A DNA stretch of 64,000 nt from Dryomyza anilis (Eukaryota; Arthropoda; Insecta; Diptera; Dryomyzidae). The notes below the pieces were generated by a model. It saw only the letters and a program-made list of their open reading frames with translations, ran no database searches and was not told where the DNA came from. Both the position numbers and the translations under genes were made by a program. Each line of letters opens with the position of its first letter. Positions within the stretch are counted from its first letter, which is position 1. Shown here one piece after another: positions 60,906 through 64,000 of the stretch. The stretch is from assembly GCA_951804985.1 (NCBI GenBank), contig OX638135.1:5588093-5652092 (forward strand), given 5' to 3'.

Positions 60906-61129
60906 TGCCTGGTTTTCACTATGTCATTTTATATCAGTTTTATGTTCGAAAATTTCTCAAATTTGTTGTTTTTCTACATTACAAAGATTTAAAAAAATGC
61001 CAACATGTTGACATTTTGATTTTGTTTGACATGGATAATGAAAAATTTTAATTTTGGATAGTTTCTGCGATACAATCACAATGTAAAGAAATCAAAAATG
61101 ACACAAACTGACATAGTGAAATCCGGGCA
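60906..61129. mobile_element. 224-bp MITE with TAA target duplication
   Basis: Inverted ends TGCCTGGTTTTCACTATGTC and TGCCCGGATTTCACTATGTC (right end read on the minus strand), flanked by TAA at 60903-60905 and 61130-61132. A 3-bp TAA duplication suggests a PIF/Harbinger-derived MITE, by inference. No coding capacity. Confidence 0.83.
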
Positions 61130-61189
61130 TAACAGTAAAATAAAACACTGGTTACTTCTTGCCATTCTTAATTTTTTTTTTTAACAAAT

Positions 61190-63320
61190 TAAGCAACGAT
61201 CAGCATTGGGTCTTGCTTGCTTTAAGATCTACTCTATTTGCAAAAACCCACTCGGAGATTGATTTAAGGTCATTGTTGAGTGTGTCATTCATAGTGCGTC
61301 GTTTACTCTTATTGATTTGGGCGCTTATTGAACGAATATGAATGACAAATGTTACTGTCATCTGCAAAGGAATGAATTGGGTTCTGGGTCAATGACAGAA
61401 GGTCATTGATAAATACCACAAATAGGGACGGGGATAGGACGGAACCCTGCGGAACTCCAGAATTGATAGAAAATTGTTCCGAAAGAATACCATCCATCGC
61501 AACTCGTATTGAACTACCATGGAGAAAACTCGATATCCATCGAGTAAAAGATTCACCGACACCATATGCAATTAGTTGTGAAACGAGGGCTTTATGCCAC
61601 ACTCGATCAAAAGCCTTGGAAATATCGAGAGCAACAGCCTTGCTCTCCCCGAAAAGGTTCCACTTTTCGGATAGGACCGCCATCAAGTCACCTGTGGATC
61701 TGGTCACTGAGCAATTCGTTGTGCTCAAGATAGTTCACAAGGTGGAAGTTAATTACGCTCTCCATTACCTTGGAGAGTGCAGAGCATATTGCAATAGGTC
61801 GGTAATTGGCAGGGTTCGTGGCCTCGCCCTTTTTCGGAACTGGCTGGACATTGGCAACCATCCAACTAGATGGAAAAACTCCTGTCGTGTAGGAGATGTT
61901 GAAAAGGTTACGCAACGGACAAGCCAGCGTTGACGCGCACTTCTTCAACACATGGGCAGATATGCCATCTGGCCCAGAGGCTTTGTTAATGTTGAGGTTT
62001 GTTAAAACCTTTTTAACTGACCGAGTTCGAAAATGAATCTCTGGCATTGCAGAAGAAACAAAATCGACGACGGGCAGTGGTTGATTACTATCAGGGAGCG
62101 TTGAATTATTTGCAAATAATTCTGCCAAGATATTAGCTTTATCGATTGGGACAGTGAAGGTCTGGTCATTCATAACAAGAATTGGAGTAGACGATGTCGT
62201 CTAATTCTTCACCCATTTTACGAATGACCAGAAATTTTTACAACCTCTGTGGTAGAGTAGGACCTTTTTGCGCGCATTTTGTTCCTGAAGAAACTTTTCG
62301 CGCGAGATCACGGCATTACAGCGATTCCTAACCTGTATGCAAAGTCTTTCTGTGTCGGCAGTCTTGTTAGAACACCAATTCTGAATTCGACCTGACTGCA
62401 ATACTGCAAGTCTCATTAAACCAAGAGTGGTCCTTGCGTTTAATGCTTATCTTTTTAGAAGGTATGAAGGACCGCGTACCTAATAAAATAATATTTTGTA
62501 CCATTAAAGCCGCGGAATTCATGTCTCTGTCAGCGAAACACAATTTCCAATTAAAGTTGCGAAAAAAAATCATTTAACGCAACCCAATTTGCTTTTTCGT
62601 AAAGCCATACAGTCCTCTACGGGGCTTTAATCGAAGAGGCGCGTAAACTAGAATACGAAAACTCAGCGGAAACAGTCCAGTGGTCGGAGTTACCAAGAGG
62701 TGCAAGGACTTTTACATCATATTTTTCATGATGAGAAGTCAGAAAAAGGTGTACCTCCCACCGACGCGTGCGTCGGTTTCTTCACCAATTGAGTGAGTTG
62801 ATTGCACTCTGCAAACACCTCAACATAACAACCCTCCTGTGTTGAAAGACCCGAGTGGCTCAACCAAGTGACATTGTGCACATTAAAATCGCCGGCAACA
62901 ACAATTTCTCTGCCTGAAAACTGATCTAATATATTTGAGATCCAATCCGACAAGGCATCCAGTGGAAACCCTGTCTAGATTCGGACTCCTGTATAAAAAG
63001 CACAAGTGCAAGATGTGTGTTTGGATTTGAATTTAACCCAAATGGTGTTAAATTCGCTATCCGACACACTATGTTGGTGCTGCAGTTGGTACGCAATGTC
63101 ACTCCGAACAAATAAATCGAGACCCCTATGGGCAGAGAATAATGGCAATAGGTGATAACCAGGTATACGAAAATCCAGTGGATCTGCACCCTCATTAACC
63201 TGGGTCTCACCCAGTGCCATTATTTGTCGCCTATGACCGGACACGTACGCATATACAGAGAAAAAAAATAGCCCTCAGCCCACGAATGTTGCAAAAATCT
63301 ATGCGAAATTTTTGCGACAT
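61190..63320 (-). pseudogene. Non-LTR retrotransposon: endonuclease and RT, decayed
   Basis: Minus strand, 5' to 3': endonuclease start (DFCNIRGLR at about 63300), ALGETQVNEGADP, IVVAGDFNVHNVTWL (62900), KKPTHASVGG. Linker with a Cys/Lys-rich part (62573-62201). RT: NKASGPDGISAHVLKKC, PVPKKGEATNPANYRPIAIC, LDISKAFDRVWHKAL (motif A), NSGVPQGSVLSPSLF (motif B), SFADDSNIC (motif C). It is lost near 61190. At least five frameshifts or stops. A different family from the elements at 5325 and 17237, possibly nearer L2/jockey; clade not determined. The 3' end is truncated near the MITE. Confidence 0.87.
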
Positions 63321-64000
63321 TTTTCCTACAGGGCAAGCTCAAAAACGTGCAAACATACTACTGACCTGCAGCAGTTGACGCAAACAAATGAGAGCGCAAG
63401 CCAAGCCGTGGTGAGTGTTATGCCTTCACCACGGCATAAACTACGCACTTAGTGCAGTATCAACTGTGAAAGCTAGTAGCGGGGAGTAGGATGAGGGAGG
63501 GAAGGAATACAAAAAACGAAATATGCAATTATTTATCTAATTGTAATATTTTGGATTTTTAATTTTAGTTGAGCGCGGATTAATTGTTTTTCTTTTAATT
63601 AATAGAAAACACTGAACGACACTTAGCACGACATATTACTTAATTAAACGACAGACAGACGGCGAACGATAAAAACAAAGACAAGTGGAGATCTACGCGA
63701 CACGACCGTCCCCCATAGTTATGCTGACGCTACTCGTAGCTACTCACAGGTCTTTAAAAATGTTCAAATATATATAGTATGCTGTAGCGATCCATAAGGG
63801 CTTTTTTTTTTCTTTAATTTTCACAATTCATAGTCACGAAAATAGTCCCCAATCTGCCATTCATTAAAATTAAATGTTCAATATATATTACTACAACAGT
63901 CGCGACAAAACAATGTTATAAATTTAAAATTAATAATGGATAGCTGTAGGGCGTCGCATTTTATTATTTTTTCATGTCAAATTTTCAAAAATTTCAGTTC
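63321..64000. other. Unassigned DNA at window end
   Basis: May be the 5' UTR of the preceding minus-strand non-LTR element (63321-63500). The rest is AT-rich without recognisable frames. Confidence 0.4.

Overview
The window is a dense transposable-element nest from an animal genome, most likely an insect and probably a higher dipteran. The evidence is the element mix: gypsy-group and BEL/Pao LTR elements that both carry envelope genes, an RTE-clade and several CR1/jockey-like non-LTR elements, P52rIPK/DUF4371-type hAT, lepidopteran/dipteran-style Helitrons ending in CTAG, DINE-1-like repeats with GACA/GACG microsatellites and GGGTATA ends, and very AT-rich DNA. I found no convincing host gene, no rRNA and no functional tRNA; the tRNA-like sequences are SINE heads.

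Layout. 1-7620: a non-LTR retrotransposon (ORF1 end, endonuclease, reverse transcriptase) whose endonuclease is split by a Helitron full of a 15-bp minisatellite, which itself holds a tRNA-derived SINE. A segment of it is repeated at an offset of 3,854 bp. 7621-10606: AT-rich DNA, SINE copies and MITE fragments. 10607-14935: a rearranged RTE copy on the minus strand with a gypsy LTR/leader fragment inside it. 14936-16920: gypsy RT-integrase (+). 17237-35519: one minus-strand non-LTR element opened by three later insertions: a DINE-1-like element, a 7.9-kb hAT (8-bp target duplication) and an 8.1-kb BEL/Pao element with env (5-bp target duplication), the last itself holding a foldback element. 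36120-43703: gypsy env, LTR, gag and protease (+), with three DINE-1-like insertions. 43704-46930: a second RTE copy. 46931-60498: a palindromic element, then a DINE-1-like element broken by a hAT-like element (containing a third Helitron) and by a minus-strand gypsy with a 4-bp target duplication. 60499-64000: a small MITE and the remains of another non-LTR element.

How the parts relate. The gypsy parts at 14936-16920 and 36120-43703 are in circularly permuted order (RT-IN, env-LTR-gag-PR) and are bounded by RTE copies. The outer gypsy edges share a 14-bp sequence that looks like one RTE target-site duplication now split across 29 kb. This suggests a tandem duplication, or re-integration of a one-LTR circle by recombination between RTE copies. 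Almost all coding regions carry frameshifts, stops or lost catalytic residues, so the window reads as old, repeatedly invaded and probably heterochromatic DNA. The exceptions are the minus-strand gypsy RT reading frame and the near-identical duplicated block.
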